Below, one piece after another: positions 29,994 through 38,254 of a stretch of 38,280 nt of DNA. This DNA is from Enterocloster asparagiformis (GTDB lineage: Bacteria > Bacillota > Clostridia > Lachnospirales > Lachnospiraceae). The translations under genes and the position numbers were made by a program. Location of the stretch: contig JAGZSY010000043.1 of the NCBI GenBank assembly GCA_018380885.1, positions 1 through 38,280 on the forward strand, read 5' to 3'. Positions within the stretch are counted from its first letter, which is position 1, and every line of letters begins with the position of its first letter. Under the pieces are notes generated by a model. That model ran no database searches, was not told the DNA's origin, and saw only the letters and a list, made by a program, of their open reading frames with translations.

Positions 29994-31394
29994 GTGATTC
30001 ATCAATTTATTAATAATGGTTACCATATCGTCCTGGATGTAAACAGCGGTTCCGTGCATGTGGTGGATCCGGTGGTTTATGATGCGGTGGCGGCGGTGTC
30101 GGAGCTGGTGCCGGAGCTGGATCAGCCGGAAAAGCTGGCGGATGAAGTGAAGGTTGAGGTGAGGAGCCGGCTGGCCGGCCGGTATCCCCTGAACGACGTG
30201 GAGGAAGCGCTGGAGGATATCCAGGAGCTGATCGACATGGAACAGCTTCTGACCAAGGATATTTATAAGGATTTTGTTATGGACTTTAAACGGCGCAAGA
30301 CCGTGGTCAAGGCGCTGTGCCTGCATATCGCCCACGACTGCAATCTTGCCTGCAAATACTGTTTTGCCGAGGAGGGAGAATACCACGGCCGTCGCGCCCT
30401 TATGAGCTATGAGGTGGGAAAAAAGGCCCTGGATTTCCTGATCGCCAATTCGGGCAGCCGGGAACACTTGGAGGTGGACTTTTTCGGCGGGGAGCCGCTG
30501 ATGAACTGGGATGTGGTGAAACGTCTGGTGGAATACGGCCGTTCCCAGGAGGCGGAGCACCATAAGAAGTTCCGTTTTACGCTGACCACAAACGGCGTGC
30601 TGCTGAACGATGAGGTGATGGAGTTCTGCAACCGGGAGATGAGCAACGTGGTGCTGAGCCTGGACGGACGTCCTGAGGTCAACGACAAGATGCGTCCGTT
30701 TAGGAACGGGAAGGGCAGCTATGAGCTGATTGTGCCCAAGTTCCAGAAGTTTGCCAATCTCCGGGATCAGAACAACTATTATGTGCGGGGGACGTTTACC
30801 CGGCACAATCTGGATTTTGCCGAGGATGTGCTTCACTATGCTGACTTGGGCTTTAAACAGATGTCCATGGAGCCGGTGGTGGCTCCGCCTGAGGAGGAGT
30901 ATGCCATCCGCGAGGAGGATATTCCCCAGATTCTGGAAGAATATGATAAGCTGGCTTTGGAGTACATCAAGCGCAAGAAAGAGGGGAGAGGATTTAATTT
31001 CTTCCACTTTATGCTGGACCTGACGGCCGGTCCCTGCGTGGCCAAGCGGCTGGCTGGCTGCGGCTCCGGCACGGAGTATCTGGCCGTGACTCCCTGGGGC
31101 GATCTCTATCCCTGCCATCAGTTTGTGGGCAACGAGAAGTTCCTGCTGGGAAATGTGGACACGGGCGTGGTGAACACAGACATCCGCGACGAGTTTAAGA
31201 TGTGTAATGTGTACGCAAAGGATAAATGTAAGGACTGCTTCGCCCGTTTCTATTGCAGCGGCGGCTGCGCGGCCAATGCCTACAACTTCAGCGACTCAAT
31301 TACCGGCGCTTACGAGATCGGCTGCGAGATGCAGAAAAAGCGGATCGAGTGCGCCATCATGATCAAAGCCGCTCTGGCGGACGAAGAGGCGTGA
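29994..31394 (+). CDS. scfB: SCIFF maturase, radical SAM/SPASM enzyme
   Basis: The 466-aa iron-sulfur enzyme installs thioether crosslinks in the SCIFF peptide. The N-terminal ~95 residues form the peptide-recognition (RRE-like) part. The radical SAM cluster motif is C116-x3-C120-x2-C123 in HDCNLACKYCFAEEG, followed by FFGGEPLMNW. The C-terminal SPASM region supplies cysteines for two auxiliary clusters (GPCVAKRLAGCGSG, YPCHQF, CKDCFARFYCSGGC, IGCEMQKKRIEC). Translation starts at a GTG (29994) with AGGAAAGAGAG upstream. It lies 105 nt after scfA and 5 nt before tgt, one transcription unit. Confidence 0.95.
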   Translation: MIHQFINNGYHIVLDVNSGSVHVVDPVVYDAVAAVSELVPELDQPEKLADEVKVEVRSRLAGRYPLNDVEEALEDIQELIDMEQLLTKDIYKDFVMDFKRRKTVVKALCLHIAHDCNLACKYCFAEEGEYHGRRALMSYEVGKKALDFLIANSGSREHLEVDFFGGEPLMNWDVVKRLVEYGRSQEAEHHKKFRFTLTTNGVLLNDEVMEFCNREMSNVVLSLDGRPEVNDKMRPFRNGKGSYELIVPKFQKFANLRDQNNYYVRGTFTRHNLDFAEDVLHYADLGFKQMSMEPVVAPPEEEYAIREEDIPQILEEYDKLALEYIKRKKEGRGFNFFHFMLDLTAGPCVAKRLAGCGSGTEYLAVTPWGDLYPCHQFVGNEKFLLGNVDTGVVNTDIRDEFKMCNVYAKDKCKDCFARFYCSGGCAANAYNFSDSITGAYEIGCEMQKKRIECAIMIKAALADEEA

Positions 31395-31399
31395 GATCT

Positions 31400-32536
31400 A
31401 TGGAATATAAAGTGATAACAAAGGACGGACGCGCCAAGCGGGCTGAGATGAAAACAGTCCACGGCACCATCCAGACCCCGGTGTTCATGAATGTGGGCAC
31501 CGTGGGCGCCATCAAGGGCGCGGTTTCCACCGACGACCTGCGCCAGATCGGCACCCAGGTAGAGCTCTCAAACACCTACCATCTGCATGTGCGCACCGGC
31601 GACAAGCTGATCCGGGAGTTCGGCGGCCTGCACCGGTTTATGAACTGGGACCGCCCTATTTTGACGGATTCCGGCGGGTTTCAGGTGTTTTCCCTGACCA
31701 GTCTGCGAAAAATCAAGGAGGAGGGAGTTTATTTTAACTCCCACATCGACGGGCACAAGATTTTCATGGGACCGGAGGAGAGCATGCAGATCCAGTCTAA
31801 TCTGGGATCCACCATTGCCATGGCCTTTGACGAATGCCCGCCCAGCCACGCGGATGAACAATACATCCGCAATTCTGTTGAGCGGACCACCCGGTGGCTT
31901 ACGCGCTGCAAGGCGGAGATGGACAGGCTCAACGGGCTGCCGGACACCATCAACCGGGAGCAGCTGCTCTTTGGCATCAACCAGGGAGGCGTGGTGGACA
32001 GCATCCGCACCTGGCACGCGGATGTGATCCGGGAAATGGACCTGGACGGCTATGCGGTGGGCGGTCTGGCGGTGGGCGAAAGCCATGAGGAGATGTACCA
32101 CGTGCTGGACGTGACGGTTCCGCATCTGCCGGAGGACAAGCCGGTGTACCTCATGGGCGTGGGCACGCCTGCCAATATCCTGGAGGCCGTGGACCGCGGG
32201 GTGGACTTCTTCGACTGCGTGTATCCGTCCCGGAACGGCCGCCACGGACATGTTTACACCAACCATGGGAAGCTGAATCTGTTCAACCAGAAATATCAGC
32301 TGGACGCCCGTCCCATCGAGGAGGGCTGCGGCTGCCCGGCCTGTAAATCTTACAGCAGGGCTTATATCCGCCATCTGCTGAAGGCAAAAGAAATGCTGGG
32401 AATGCGATTATGCACCTTGCATAATTTGTATTTTTATAATACAATGATGGAAGAGATTCGCGACGCCATCGAGGAACACCGCTATGCCGACTATAAGAAG
32501 AGGAAGCTAGCCGGTATGGAGGGGTCTCAGGTATAG
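31400..32536 (+). CDS. tgt: Queuine tRNA-ribosyltransferase
   Basis: The 378-aa tRNA-guanine transglycosylase exchanges guanine-34 of GUN-anticodon tRNAs for preQ1, a step of queuosine synthesis. The general-base Asp lies in TDSGGFQVFS (D90) and the nucleophile in FDCVYPSRNGRHG (D272). The zinc site CGCPACKSYSRAYIRHL with the later His in LCTLHNL is complete. Start chosen at ATG 31400, 5 nt after the scfB stop, with GAAGAGG inside the scfB end; the frame open to 31253 overlaps scfB and lacks support. Three palindromic repeats begin at the stop codon. Confidence 0.96.
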   Translation: MEYKVITKDGRAKRAEMKTVHGTIQTPVFMNVGTVGAIKGAVSTDDLRQIGTQVELSNTYHLHVRTGDKLIREFGGLHRFMNWDRPILTDSGGFQVFSLTSLRKIKEEGVYFNSHIDGHKIFMGPEESMQIQSNLGSTIAMAFDECPPSHADEQYIRNSVERTTRWLTRCKAEMDRLNGLPDTINREQLLFGINQGGVVDSIRTWHADVIREMDLDGYAVGGLAVGESHEEMYHVLDVTVPHLPEDKPVYLMGVGTPANILEAVDRGVDFFDCVYPSRNGRHGHVYTNHGKLNLFNQKYQLDARPIEEGCGCPACKSYSRAYIRHLLKAKEMLGMRLCTLHNLYFYNTMMEEIRDAIEEHRYADYKKRKLAGMEGSQV

Positions 32537-32648
32537 CAATCGCCCGCAGGCTGCGCCAGCGGCCCATTGCATACAGCAATCGCCCGCAGGTTATGCCGGC
32601 GGCTATTGCATACAGCAATCGCCATCAGGCTCTGCCGGCGGCTATTGC
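32536..32648. repeat. Three tandem palindromic repeats between tgt and yajC
   Basis: Imperfect palindromes of 34-35 nt (32536-32570, 32576-32609, 32615-32648) recur with a ~39-nt period. Each starts GCAATCGCC and ends GGC.ATTGC, so each can fold on itself. The first overlaps the tgt stop codon, just as the 37-nt array overlaps the stop of the methyltransferase gene. Confidence 0.88.
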
Positions 32649-32706
32649 ATTCAATATAAGCTACCGCGGCGAGGCGGCGGTAGGTGCGTGAAGGAGGAAA
32701 CAAGCG

Positions 32707-32985
32707 ATGACAAACAGTCCGATTTTCTGGGTTCTCTATGTGGTTCTGTTATTGGGAATGCTGTATTTTATGGCAATCCGGCCGCAGAAAAAAGAGAAGC
32801 AGAGACAGCAGGAGCTGTTGAACAGCGTTGCAGTAGGGGATACCATACTGACATCCAGCGGCTTTTACGGTGTGATTATCGACATGACTGATGATACCGT
32901 GATCGTAGAGTTCGGCAACAACAAGAACTGCCGGATTCCGATGCAGAAAGCAGCAATCGTCCAGGTTGAGAAGCCTGAAGCGTAG
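32707..32985 (+). CDS. yajC: Preprotein translocase subunit YajC
   Basis: This 92-aa single-span membrane protein assists the Sec translocon (with SecDF). The N-terminal helix FWVLYVVLLLGMLYFMAIRPQKKEKQ has the invariant RPQ(K) edge, followed by the small beta domain (AVGDTILTSSGFYGVI, VIVEFGNN). GGAGG precedes the ATG. The tgt-yajC order is widely conserved; secD/secF are not next in this genome. Confidence 0.96.
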   Translation: MTNSPIFWVLYVVLLLGMLYFMAIRPQKKEKQRQQELLNSVAVGDTILTSSGFYGVIIDMTDDTVIVEFGNNKNCRIPMQKAAIVQVEKPEA

Positions 32986-32994
32986 AGGAGAGAG

Positions 32995-33031
32995 CCTGAG
33001 GACCGGACAAGTTTCCGGCTCTCAGGTTTTT
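32995..33031 (+). terminator. Terminator after yajC
   Basis: The outer stem CCTGAG/CTCAGG and inner stem CCGGA/TCCGG are followed by TTTTTATCTTTTT. It ends the scfA-scfB-tgt-yajC unit. Confidence 0.85.
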
Positions 33032-33057
33032 ATCTTTTTATAAGAAAGGGGAACAAG

Positions 33058-33678
33058 ATGATTCGGAACATTGTATTTGACATGGGCGGCGTTTTGGTGG
33101 AGTACCAGCCGGACCGGGTGGTTCGGGAGTTTGCGGAGGACGAAGCTGAGTCCAGGGCGGTATGCACCAGCGTGTTCGTGTCGCCGGAGTGGATTATGCT
33201 GGATATGGGCGTGATCTCGGAGGAAGCGGCTCTTGAGCGGATGCAGGCGCGTCTGGAGACAGAGCACGCTAAAGAAGTGGCAGCCAAATGCCTGGCTCAC
33301 TGGCATGAGTACAATATGTGGCCCAAGGAGGGCGCAGGGGAGCTGGTCCGCTGGATCAAGGACCAGGGCTATGGCCTCTATCTGTGCTCCAACGCCTCGC
33401 TGCGCCTGCTGGAATGCTACCGCCAGGTGATTCCGGGGATTGAGCTGTTTGACGGAGTGCTGTTTTCCGCGGAGGAAAAATGCATGAAGCCCCAAAAGGA
33501 AATGTACGGCCATCTGTTTGAACGGTTTAATCTGAAGCCCGAAGAGTGCTTTTTCATCGACGATCTTCAGAATAATATCGACGGCGCCAGGGCTGTGGGC
33601 ATGGACGGCTATTGTCTGGCGGACGGTGACTTAAAAAAGCTGGCCCAGCATCTGAAAACTCTCGGGCAGCCGGTATAA
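33058..33678 (+). CDS. HAD-superfamily phosphatase (class IA)
   Basis: This 206-aa haloacid-dehalogenase-like hydrolase probably removes phosphate from a small sugar phosphate or similar. Motif I is FDMGGVLVEY: the nucleophile Asp8 is present and the second acidic residue is replaced by Gly, as in the YihX-like branch. Motif II is LCSNAS, motif III the Lys of KCMKPQKEMY, and motif IV FFIDDLQNNIDGA. A helical cap fills residues ~15-85. ATG 33058 has AAAGGGG upstream. It is flanked by terminators and is therefore monocistronic, with any promoter lying in the short gap after yajC. Substrate unknown. Confidence 0.9.
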   Translation: MIRNIVFDMGGVLVEYQPDRVVREFAEDEAESRAVCTSVFVSPEWIMLDMGVISEEAALERMQARLETEHAKEVAAKCLAHWHEYNMWPKEGAGELVRWIKDQGYGLYLCSNASLRLLECYRQVIPGIELFDGVLFSAEEKCMKPQKEMYGHLFERFNLKPEECFFIDDLQNNIDGARAVGMDGYCLADGDLKKLAQHLKTLGQPV

Positions 33679-33699
33679 ATGCCGATAACGGATAGAAAA

Positions 33700-33732
33700 A
33701 GCTCCATACCTTTCGGCATGGAGCTGTTTTCT
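33700..33732 (+). terminator. Terminator of the HAD phosphatase gene
   Basis: AGCTCCAT (33700-33707) pairs with ATGGAGCT (33718-33725), followed by GTTTTCTT. Confidence 0.85.
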
Positions 33733-34035
33733 TAGGATTTTCGGATTTTCAAAAAGGGTTGAAGGATAGTTGTTATTCGTGCATTTATTATGTTTATAGT
33801 ATAGCATGCATTTCCCGAGAATGTTTGAATGTTCCTTGAATAGATTATTAAGAAATTCTTAAATTATTTTCTGTAGCCGGACCGAAAGTGGTCAGGAAAC
33901 TTTAAAAAAACTGGAATTTAACGGAAAAATTACAGGCCAGGCTGTCAAATATCATTTGGCGGCCCGCAGCCCCTCCCTTGCGGAACCAGCAGACTGGAAC
34001 CGGAATATGCTAATAAAAAAGGGAGAAATTATAAT
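33733..34035. other. AT-rich upstream region of the second subtilase
   Basis: No gene is seen. A weak promoter is possible: TTGTTA (33770-33775) with TATAGT (33795-33800), spacer 19 nt, which would leave a leader of more than 200 nt. The 3' part contains a ribosome site AAAAGGGAG before the GTG start. No riboswitch fold was recognised. Confidence 0.35.
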
Positions 34036-34926
34036 GTGAATCAGGCGAGAAAAGATATTCACTGTGATTCGGTCTGCGAAATGGGGATCACAGGCGCCGG
34101 AGTCGGCGTTGCGGTGCTGGACACCGGAATTTATCCCCACGAAGATTTTGGCAACAGAGTAATCGCATTCAAAGATTACGTTCATCATAGAGTCGGGCCA
34201 TACGACGACAATGGCCACGGAACCCACATTGCCGCCATTATTGGCGGCAGCGGTGTTTCATCGGGAGGCGTATACCGGGGAGTGGCCCCCGGCTGCAGCT
34301 TGATCTCGGTAAAGGTTCTGGATCATAAAGGAAATGGATTCGCCTCGGACGTATTGGCCGGACTGGGCTGGATTCGGGAACATAAGGAGGAATACAATAT
34401 ACGGATCGTCAACATCTCCGTGGGCTCTCTTTCGCGGAGGGATATGACGGAAAAATCCGTGCTGGTGCGGGGCGTGGACGCGGCCTGGGACGACGGTCTG
34501 GTGGTCGTGGTGGCCGCGGGCAATCACGGCCCGGGGCGCATGACCATCACCACCCCGGGGATCAGCCGCAAGGTGATTACGGTGGGCTGCTCGGACGACT
34601 ACAAGGAGGTGGATGTGATGGGCAACCGGATGGTGGACTACTCCGGCCGGGGGCCCACGCTGGCCTGCGTGTGCAAACCGGATATCGTGGCGCCCGGCTC
34701 CGGCATCGTCAGCTGCTGTAACCAGCCGGCCCGCTATATGACCAAGAGCGGAACCAGCATGTCAACACCGTTGGTCTCCGGCGCGGTGGCCCTGTTGCTG
34801 GAGCGGTACCCGGATATGACCAACAAGGACGTGAAAATGCGCCTGATGCAGCGGGCTGTGGACATGGGAATGCCCCACAACCAGCAGGGGTGGGGCATGT
34901 TGGACGTGGAGCGGCTGGTGCTGTGA
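34036..34926 (+). CDS. Compact intracellular-type subtilisin-like protease (S8)
   Basis: The 296-aa subtilase has no signal peptide, no prodomain and no insert. The catalytic triad is D29 (AVLDTGI), H61 (DNGHGTHIA) and S241 (SGTSMSTP); the oxyanion Asn lies in AAGNHGPG. The catalytic Asp lies only 29 residues in, so the enzyme may be made without an inhibitory propeptide, like intracellular or AprX-type subtilases. Start is a GTG at 34036 with GGGAG ~11 nt upstream; the ATG one base earlier is out of frame and stops at once. It is monocistronic, with a terminator at 34967. Role unknown; it may act in sporulation or protein turnover. Confidence 0.92.
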   Translation: MNQARKDIHCDSVCEMGITGAGVGVAVLDTGIYPHEDFGNRVIAFKDYVHHRVGPYDDNGHGTHIAAIIGGSGVSSGGVYRGVAPGCSLISVKVLDHKGNGFASDVLAGLGWIREHKEEYNIRIVNISVGSLSRRDMTEKSVLVRGVDAAWDDGLVVVVAAGNHGPGRMTITTPGISRKVITVGCSDDYKEVDVMGNRMVDYSGRGPTLACVCKPDIVAPGSGIVSCCNQPARYMTKSGTSMSTPLVSGAVALLLERYPDMTNKDVKMRLMQRAVDMGMPHNQQGWGMLDVERLVL

Positions 34927-34966
34927 GACACATGGCTGGGCCGTAAAATTCAATTTGGTAAAGACA

Positions 34967-35020
34967 AAATGCCGATTTCCCCGTGTAAGAGCCTTTGGCT
35001 CCGGGAAACCGGCATTTTTA
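34967..35020 (+). terminator. Terminator of the second subtilase
   Basis: AAATGCCGATTTCCC pairs with GGGAAACCGGCATTTTT across a ~23-nt loop; the 3' arm runs into the T-run. Confidence 0.8.
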
Positions 35021-35279
35021 CATGGCGGCGGAACTGGATTGCGCTGGTGTGAATTTTGTTTCAGGCTGCTGTCCTTTAGCTCCTACGGCGATTAATAGGC
35101 TTTGTCTACACGCCGCTGCGCTGATTGTAAACGCGGTCTTATTTTACTGCCGCCGTTCTGGCGTTACAGAGAATAACCTGGTTTCTTTTTACGGCGAGGC
35201 GGATTGGCGCAAGGTTACCCTATTGTATATTAACCTATGATTTTCTGCATATGGGTGAACTTGTACTCCATTATACTGT
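35021..35279. other. Intergenic stretch between convergent genes
   Basis: A short frame (34995-35240) overlaps the terminator and has no ribosome site, so I do not call it. Nothing else is recognised. Confidence 0.4.
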
Positions 35280-35316
35280 AAAAAACCCCGGCTGTCATGG
35301 GCAACGCTAACGGGGC
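35280..35316 (-). terminator. Terminator of the methyltransferase gene
   Basis: On the minus strand CCCCG and CGGGG (35286-35315) close a hairpin followed by TTTTTTAC. Confidence 0.7.
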
Positions 35317-35363
35317 CGCATTATAGGACCCCGCCGCAAAGCCGATCAAATTGTACCAAACCT

Positions 35364-36242
35364 TCACGCCTCCCAGCGCCCGGAAGCGCCGCAGGGCAGC
35401 GCCAAACCGGTCTGGGTGACGGGCAGGCCGATCTCCTCGGCGCGCACGGTTCCGCCGTGGGAGGCGGCGACCTCCACGCCCAGCATGTAGGAGAGCACGG
35501 CGGGAGCCAGGCCGGTGGTGTAGGAGTTGATCAGGAAAAACAGGGGCTGGTCGGAGAGCAGCTGGGCGCACAGCTTGACCAGGGGATGGATGGCATCCTC
35601 GATTTTCCAGATTTCCCCTTTTGGACCGCGGCCGTAGGAGGGGGGATCCATGATGACGGCATCGTAGTGATTGCCCCGGCGGATTTCCCGCTCTACGAAC
35701 TTCACGCAGTCGTCCACGATCCAGCGGATGGGCTTGTCCGCCAGGCCGGAGGAAGCCGCGTTCTCCTTGGCCCAGCCCACCATGCCCTTGGAGGCATCCA
35801 CGTGGGTGACCGCCGCGCCGGCCTGGGCAGCCGCCAGGGTGGCTCCGCCGGTGTAGGCGAAAAGATTCAGCACCTTTACGGGGCGGCCTGCCTGGCGGAT
35901 CTTCGCGCCGAACCAGTCCCAGTTGGCCGCCTGCTCCGGAAACAGGCCGGTGTGCTTAAAGCTGAAGGGCTTTAAGTTGAAGGTGAGCTCCTTGTACCCG
36001 ATGGTCCACTGCTGGGGCAGGTCGAAAAATTCCCACTCGCCGCCGCCCTTGCTGCTGCGGTGATAGTGCCCGTTCATCTGCTTCCATCCTCTGTGCGACC
36101 GGGGAGTGTCCCAAATCACCTGAGGGTCCGGCCGGACCAGCAGGTAATTCCCCCAGCGCTCCAGCTTTTCCCCATTTGAACAATCGATTACCTCATAATC
36201 CTTCCACTGATCTGCAAGCCACATAGAATCGCTTAACCTCAT
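35364..36242 (-). CDS. Class I SAM methyltransferase, COG1092/RlmI-like
   Basis: The 292-aa S-adenosylmethionine-dependent methyltransferase resembles the C-terminal half of RlmI/RlmK-type 23S rRNA methyltransferases. Seen motifs: KVLNLFAYTGGATLAAAQAGA (SAM-binding loop, about 122-142), HVDASKGMVGWAKEN (acidic residue after strand 2), DAVIMDPPSYGRGPKGE (catalytic DPPS, about 195) and FFLINSYTTGL. The N-terminal PUA domain of RlmI is missing. The N-terminal part is instead the GEKLERWGNYLLVRPDPQVIW type. The ATG at 36242 has only a weak GAG upstream; the ATG at 36224 is an alternative. rRNA as substrate is inference. Confidence 0.87.
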   Translation of the reverse strand: MRLSDSMWLADQWKDYEVIDCSNGEKLERWGNYLLVRPDPQVIWDTPRSHRGWKQMNGHYHRSSKGGGEWEFFDLPQQWTIGYKELTFNLKPFSFKHTGLFPEQAANWDWFGAKIRQAGRPVKVLNLFAYTGGATLAAAQAGAAVTHVDASKGMVGWAKENAASSGLADKPIRWIVDDCVKFVEREIRRGNHYDAVIMDPPSYGRGPKGEIWKIEDAIHPLVKLCAQLLSDQPLFFLINSYTTGLAPAVLSYMLGVEVAASHGGTVRAEEIGLPVTQTGLALPCGASGRWEA

Positions 36243-36396
36243 TTCTCAAAATTATTTCTTCTATAAGATATCGTTCTGTTAAATCTCAGTCTCATAAGTA
36301 TAGTCCAAGGATGCCCGAAACGTCAAGTATTGCGTCTATTTTCGTGAAAATCAGGGCATTCCTCTAAATTGTAATAGAATTGAAAGATAAATATTG

Positions 36397-36425
36397 TTGC
36401 TTAATTCCGGGTCCCTTGATACAAT
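36397..36425 (+). promoter_or_regulatory. Promoter of the second choline-binding-repeat gene
   Basis: TTGCTT (36397-36402), 17-nt spacer, TACAAT (36420-36425). The start codon is 83 nt downstream, leaving a structured 5' UTR. Confidence 0.65.
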
Positions 36426-36449
36426 ATATCATAGGATTACCGGATGCTG

Positions 36450-36493
36450 GCCTGAGGCTTTTCAGGCGGGTCCCGGGTGAGTGCAAATCGGGA
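36450..36493 (+). promoter_or_regulatory. Two small hairpins in the 5' UTR
   Basis: GCCTGA/TCAGGC (36450-36467) and TCCCG/CGGGA (36471-36493) lie between the promoter and the ribosome site TAGGAG. They could affect mRNA stability or translation; no known riboswitch consensus was matched. Confidence 0.35.
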
Positions 36494-36508
36494 ATAGGAG
36501 TTGAGCTT

Positions 36509-37861
36509 ATGAAGAAGAACACAGTGGCAGTGTGGATGCTGGCATTTATGCTGTCTTTGGGAACTGTCACCCTTACCGCTATGGCGGCCGAGGGATGGGC
36601 CCAGTCCGGCAACAGTTGGGTGTATTACGATTCTCACGGAGACCGCGTTTACAACGTGTGGAAAAAGGGCGCTGACAACCTTTGGCGGTATCTGGACGGC
36701 GACGGTGTTATGGCCACCAACAGCTGGGTGGACACGGACTATTACGTGGACGGCGACGGCATCATGTACACTGACAAGTGGCTGAAGGTTACCAACGACG
36801 AGGGTGAGTACGAGTGGTACTATTTCAGCAGCAGCGGCAAGGCCATCAAGGATACCTGGAAGAAGATCAACGACAAGTGGTATCATTTTGACGACGACGG
36901 CAAGCTGGAAGTCGGCTGGATCATGGACGATATGTATTACTGCGGCGAGGATGGGGTCATGCGGACGGGCTGGCAGAAGCTGTATCCGCCGGACGGCGAC
37001 GATTACGACAGCAACCGCGTGACTCCCAGCTACGACAGTTTAGACGACGATGACGGCCGCAACTGGTATTATTTCTCATCCAGCGGCAAAAAGTACGTGC
37101 CGGACGACAACAGCGGCGAGTACGGAGCCAGAAAGATCGAGGGCACCTACTACTGCTTTGACCAGGACGGCGCCATGCAGACCGGCTGGAAGAACGTGAG
37201 ATCAGGCAGCAACGAATCCATTGAGGATTTCATGTATTTCGGTTCCGACGGCAAGGCGAAGATCGGCTGGTATTCCATCGAACCGCCGGACGAGCTGGAG
37301 GGCTACGACGGGGATGTGGAGTGGTTCTACTTCTCCAACAGCGGAAAGCCCAGGGCAGCCGATTCGGACAGGCTTACCATCAGTGATCTCTGGAAGGTCA
37401 ACGGAAGAACCTATCTCTTCAACAACAAAGGCAACCCGGTACACGGCTTGCAGAAGGTTTACACCGGCGGCGACAGCTGGACCGCTTTTTATTTTGGGGA
37501 TAAGAGTACCAGCAACGTTCAAAAAGGGAAAATGAAGATTACCGAAGGGGATGGAAGCCGTTCGGATTTTTATTTTGCTGATAACGGCCGCGGCTACACC
37601 GGCGTGAAGGACAACCACCTGTACTACGCGGGCAAGCTGCAGGAGGCCACGGACGGCTCCAAGTACATGTGTTACCGCGTGAACGGCAACAACTATGTGG
37701 TCAACTCCTCCGGCAAGATCATGAAGAACGCCAACGTGAAAAACTCCGACGGCGTCAAGTTCACTACCAGCGGCAGCGGTACGCTGCAAAAAGCGGACGA
37801 CGAGACGGATATCAGCGGATACGTCAGCGATCCCGTGGAACCGGTTTGGGATGAGGATTGA
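36509..37861 (+). CDS. Secreted choline-binding-repeat protein (paralogue of 6251-7597)
   Basis: This 450-aa exported protein has a signal peptide (residues 1 to ~29, cleavage near AMAAEG) and then almost nothing but choline-binding-type repeats (WVYYDSHGDRVYNVWKK, WYYFSSSGKAIKDTWKK, YYCFDQDGAMQTGWK). It ends with a short acidic tail. Length, signal, repeat order and acidic inserts (PPDGDDYDSN, LDDDDGRN) parallel the 448-aa protein near the left of the window, but the C-terminal ~40 residues differ. No enzymatic domain is seen. GGAG precedes the ATG at 36509. It likely binds wall polymers on the outside, possibly as a structural or adhesive coat. Confidence 0.92.
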   Translation: MKKNTVAVWMLAFMLSLGTVTLTAMAAEGWAQSGNSWVYYDSHGDRVYNVWKKGADNLWRYLDGDGVMATNSWVDTDYYVDGDGIMYTDKWLKVTNDEGEYEWYYFSSSGKAIKDTWKKINDKWYHFDDDGKLEVGWIMDDMYYCGEDGVMRTGWQKLYPPDGDDYDSNRVTPSYDSLDDDDGRNWYYFSSSGKKYVPDDNSGEYGARKIEGTYYCFDQDGAMQTGWKNVRSGSNESIEDFMYFGSDGKAKIGWYSIEPPDELEGYDGDVEWFYFSNSGKPRAADSDRLTISDLWKVNGRTYLFNNKGNPVHGLQKVYTGGDSWTAFYFGDKSTSNVQKGKMKITEGDGSRSDFYFADNGRGYTGVKDNHLYYAGKLQEATDGSKYMCYRVNGNNYVVNSSGKIMKNANVKNSDGVKFTTSGSGTLQKADDETDISGYVSDPVEPVWDED

Positions 37862-37893
37862 TCTTGCAGCGACAGTATAATATAGAAGGAACG

Positions 37894-37926
37894 CGTCTGC
37901 CGGCATAAAAGCCGGCGGACGTTTTT
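37894..37926 (+). terminator. Terminator of the choline-binding-repeat gene
   Basis: CGTCTGCCGGC pairs with GCCGGCGGACG over 11 positions (one G-U), followed by TTTTTG. Confidence 0.9.
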
Positions 37927-37983
37927 GCATCCAGGCCGTATTCGCCCGCTGCAAAAAACATTCCAAATAAGTGAAAAAAATAC

Positions 37984-38012
37984 TTGCAAACGGGAATAAT
38001 CTATGCTATGAT
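37984..38012 (+). promoter_or_regulatory. Promoter of the S10 ribosomal protein operon
   Basis: TTGCAA (37984-37989), 17-nt spacer, TATGAT (38007-38012) with extended TGC; an A-tract lies just upstream, as in strong ribosomal promoters. Confidence 0.85.
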
Positions 38013-38018
38013 AACAAG

Positions 38019-38254
38019 GCTGTGGCATGATAGCTGTGAAGCGCGAGGTTGCTGCCGAGATATGAGGCAGGTTTTCCGTGGAGCGAATGTCAAGTTAGGA
38101 AACTGGCGACAAGTCACTGTACCAATTTAAGAAGCTGCAAAATGTAATGCAAGGAGCAGCATCAGCGTGTGGTCCTTAGGACACACACGGAAACGTGTAC
38201 AGTCACCGCTTGTCGTACTTGGTTTAAAAGTGCGAAAAGGAGGCGACTTTTTTT
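38019..38254 (+). promoter_or_regulatory. Structured leader RNA of the S10 operon
   Basis: About 235 nt of untranslated leader contain several hairpins. GTGTGGTCC pairs with GGACACAC (38167-38186), directly followed by ACACG-GAAA-CGTGT (38185-38198) with a tetraloop. GACAAG (near 38108) can pair with CTTGTC (near 38210), enclosing both. Such leaders in Firmicutes and E. coli mediate feedback by a ribosomal protein (L4 for S10 operons); that this one does so is inference. AAAGGAGG lies 11 nt before rpsJ. Confidence 0.6.

Noticed and set aside
34995..35240. 81-codon + strand frame after the second subtilase
   Set aside because: It overlaps the terminator hairpin, lacks a ribosome site and has no recognisable protein features.
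36426..36508. Riboswitch (for example cyclic-di-GMP) in the 5' UTR of the second choline-binding-repeat gene
   Set aside because: The leader is only ~80 nt with two simple hairpins and lacks the conserved core of any riboswitch I know.
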